Shown here: positions 60,865-62,192 of the stretch, one piece after another
Layout of the letters: each line of letters begins with the position of its first letter
How positions within the stretch are numbered: position 1 is the stretch's first letter
DNA from: Candidatus Latescibacterota bacterium
GTDB lineage: Bacteria > Latescibacterota > UBA2968 > GCA-2709665
Direction of reading: 5' to 3'
NCBI GenBank assembly: GCA_012271065.1
Contig: JAAXHE010000169.1
Span: 1 to 62,192, forward strand
DNA: 62,192 nucleotides
The notes under the pieces: generated by a model
Seen by the model: only the letters and a program-made list of their open reading frames with translations
Databases searched by the model: none
What the model was told of the DNA's origin: nothing
Translations under genes and position numbers: made by a program

Positions 60865-61818
60865 ATGGCCGAGACACCAACGAAAGCCAGATATACCGCG
60901 CCGAGTCCCGGGTTCGGGTTTTCGGATGTGCCGCAGACCGAATTCGACTATCCATTCCCGGCCCTGACGTTGGAACAGCGGATGCGGTTCGAGCTTTTCG
61001 GGTACACCATCGTCGAGGATCTGTTTGCCGAGCCGGAGTTGCAGTCCATAGAAGCGTCAGCCAACAAACTGAAAGCGGAAATCCTGGACGCTGCCGGAAA
61101 CGTCGAGATCACGCCGCCTCCGCCGCCCAGGAAATACGAGGACTTCCGTGACGGGGCGATCTGGCGGGCGAACCGGAGGAGGACGGCTTCGGGCGAGCTT
61201 CATCTCGAACGTCTTGAGATCGAGAACGTGCTGGGGCTGGACCCCGTCTACCTGTCGGTACTGACCAGACCGCACGTGTTGGGGATCGCAACCGAACTGC
61301 TGGGCGGGACGTTCCGGTTTCATCAGGTCGCCGTCCGCTTCAACCGGCGTTCCGAAACCCCCGTTCTGGGATGGCACGGCGGGGTGACCCGGCACAAGGA
61401 CCGGGCGGTGCGAAAAAACGGCTGGTTCCATACGCAGATCCTGGGTCTGATTCTCTACCTGACTGACGTCGGCCCCGGCGACGGCGGTACGGGGATCTTC
61501 GCAGGAAGTCACAGACTCGACCTCTCGTACGACGATTTGAAGCAGTATATCACGGACCATCCGGATTCCGAGTTCTTCCATCAGACCACGGCCAGGCGGG
61601 GGTCCGCGCTGCTGTTCGCCGACGGTCCGCTGATGCACCGCACCATCAACATCGAGACGGATAAGGAACGGCTTATCATGCTTTCGCGGCTGGTCCATTC
61701 CGACTACGAGTTCGGCCAGATGGCGTCGCTGGGGCAGACCGACCAGGTACCGCATGAGCTGATGCCGCTGTTCTATGGACGGGCGTTTACGCCGAGGTAC
61801 CGACCTCGGGGGGAATGA
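60865..61818 (+). CDS. Phytanoyl-CoA dioxygenase family protein with HxG triad
   Basis: 317 residues. PhyH fold: LFGYTIVEDLFAEPEL at the N-terminus, VGPGDGGTGIFAGSH in the core. The proximal motif is WHGG: His171 is present, but the iron-binding carboxylate position two residues later is Gly173. The distal His258 (LMHRT) and the 2-oxoglutarate Arg269 (+11) are conserved. His-x-Gly/Ala with both His kept is what Fe/2OG halogenases show, where a halide fills the empty site. The alternative is that this is simply a non-catalytic or diverged PhyH subfamily. GGAGG lies 8 bases before the ATG. Downstream of the canonical PhyH gene. Confidence 0.82.
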   Translation: MAETPTKARYTAPSPGFGFSDVPQTEFDYPFPALTLEQRMRFELFGYTIVEDLFAEPELQSIEASANKLKAEILDAAGNVEITPPPPPRKYEDFRDGAIWRANRRRTASGELHLERLEIENVLGLDPVYLSVLTRPHVLGIATELLGGTFRFHQVAVRFNRRSETPVLGWHGGVTRHKDRAVRKNGWFHTQILGLILYLTDVGPGDGGTGIFAGSHRLDLSYDDLKQYITDHPDSEFFHQTTARRGSALLFADGPLMHRTINIETDKERLIMLSRLVHSDYEFGQMASLGQTDQVPHELMPLFYGRAFTPRYRPRGE

Positions 61819-61950
61819 GCGCAGGGGTAATTGTTGAGGGGAGAGTGGAGAAAGCGCCCCGGCCTTCCCAGCACTGTAGACTTTCTCTCTTTCCTCACTC
61901 CTCTTCACTCATTCCTCTTCACTCTCTTCTCGCAACGGAAGGATGATGAA

Positions 61951-62192
61951 ATGGCGGCGCGAGTTCCCGAGGTCCCGGCCTGGTATGTGCCCCGCATCTG
62001 CGGCGTCGAGCCGACGGGGCGGACGATTTCGGACAGAGCCGGTGAGACCATCGACCTTCGACTCGAGATAGAGCCCTGCCAATCGCTCCCGAAAGGGCAG
62101 GTCTGGCGGCGCCGGTCCGATCCCATCCTGTCGGCGGCGACGACGAAACAGGACTGGTGCCGCGTAATCCTCTACATGCCCTGCGTGCTGAG
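61951..62192 (+). CDS. Propeller glycosidase-like protein, cut by the window end
   Basis: 80 codons are open to the edge without a stop. After an N-terminal ~50 residues unlike its relative (MAARVPEVPAWYVPRICGVE), it contains WRRRSDPILSAATTKQDWCR, nearly identical to the start of the protein encoded at 56868-57890. AAGGA precedes the ATG, but the preceding gene-free tract (61819-61950) is pyrimidine-rich with CTCTTCACTC repeated. It is the truncated beginning of a paralogous propeller protein. Confidence 0.8.
   Translation, partial: MAARVPEVPAWYVPRICGVEPTGRTISDRAGETIDLRLEIEPCQSLPKGQVWRRRSDPILSAATTKQDWCRVILYMPCVL

Noticed and set aside
1..62192. tRNA, rRNA or known riboswitch genes
   Set aside because: I examined the larger gaps by eye and saw no cloverleaf, rRNA block or recognised riboswitch; weak ones could be missed.

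Overview
This 62 kb window looks like a high-GC chromosome segment from an uncultured Gram-negative bacterium of the FCB/candidate-phylum type; Latescibacterota- or Poribacteria-like is my inference. Supporting it are an outer-membrane receptor/PorV locus, GWxTD and FlgD-type secreted proteins, dockerin/EF-hand tails, several Gfo/Idh/MocA oxidoreductases, paired phytanoyl-CoA dioxygenase (PhyH) proteins, and many dispersed intergenic palindromes. There are no rRNA, tRNA, CRISPR or transposase genes that I can support. Gene starts were refined from ribosome-binding sites where these were clear.

Layout. 0.2-1.2 kb: psd, ending at an intrinsic terminator. 1.2-3.3 kb (minus): a LamG protein with a seven-repeat propeller inserted in it. 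3.6-4.8 kb: a MazF-type toxin-antitoxin pair in an AT-richer stretch. 4.8-9.6 kb: a zinc alcohol dehydrogenase and a large duplicated CPBP-protease-like membrane protein, then a strong bidirectional terminator. 9.7-22.1 kb (minus): a long run of metabolic genes (Gfo/Idh, cupin, 2,3-diketogulonate-reductase-like enzyme, CoA-binding protein, orphan HsdR_N protein, 2-oxoacid dehydrogenase E2-E1beta-E1alpha, SDR, RidA, 2-hydroxyacid dehydrogenase, D-threonine-aldolase-like enzyme) interspersed with RelE and VapBC modules. 22.4-28.6 kb (plus): a GWxTD/TPR protein, a HigBA pair, a secreted dockerin protein and two membrane proteins, the second a frameshifted ion-channel-like gene.

28.6-43.1 kb (plus): a probable carbohydrate or organic-acid locus with a transglutaminase-fold protein, two Gfo/Idh oxidoreductases, an FG-GAP propeller, an alpha/alpha-toroid protein, a metallophosphoesterase, a PHP hydrolase, a GH42-like protein and an amidohydrolase. 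It is interrupted by a 1.75 kb gene-free block built from a ~645 bp tandem unit and exchangeable palindromic cassettes. 43.3-55.1 kb (plus): an envelope block with a DUF5686-like outer-membrane protein, sugar-phosphate isomerase/epimerase, FadR-type regulator, small beta-barrel, TonB-dependent receptor, secreted FlgD-tailed protein and PorV, closed by an intrinsic terminator. 55.6-62.2 kb (plus): threonine-synthase-like enzyme, propeller glycosidase-like protein, polytopic membrane protein, two PhyH dioxygenases and the start of a second, related propeller gene that runs off the window.

The most interesting signals are: the second PhyH protein, which has the His-x-Gly triad typical of Fe/2OG halogenases beside a normal His-x-Asp paralogue; the receptor/FlgD-protein/PorV operon; the split LamG with an inserted propeller; and the modular intergenic repeat system shared between sites up to 55 kb apart.
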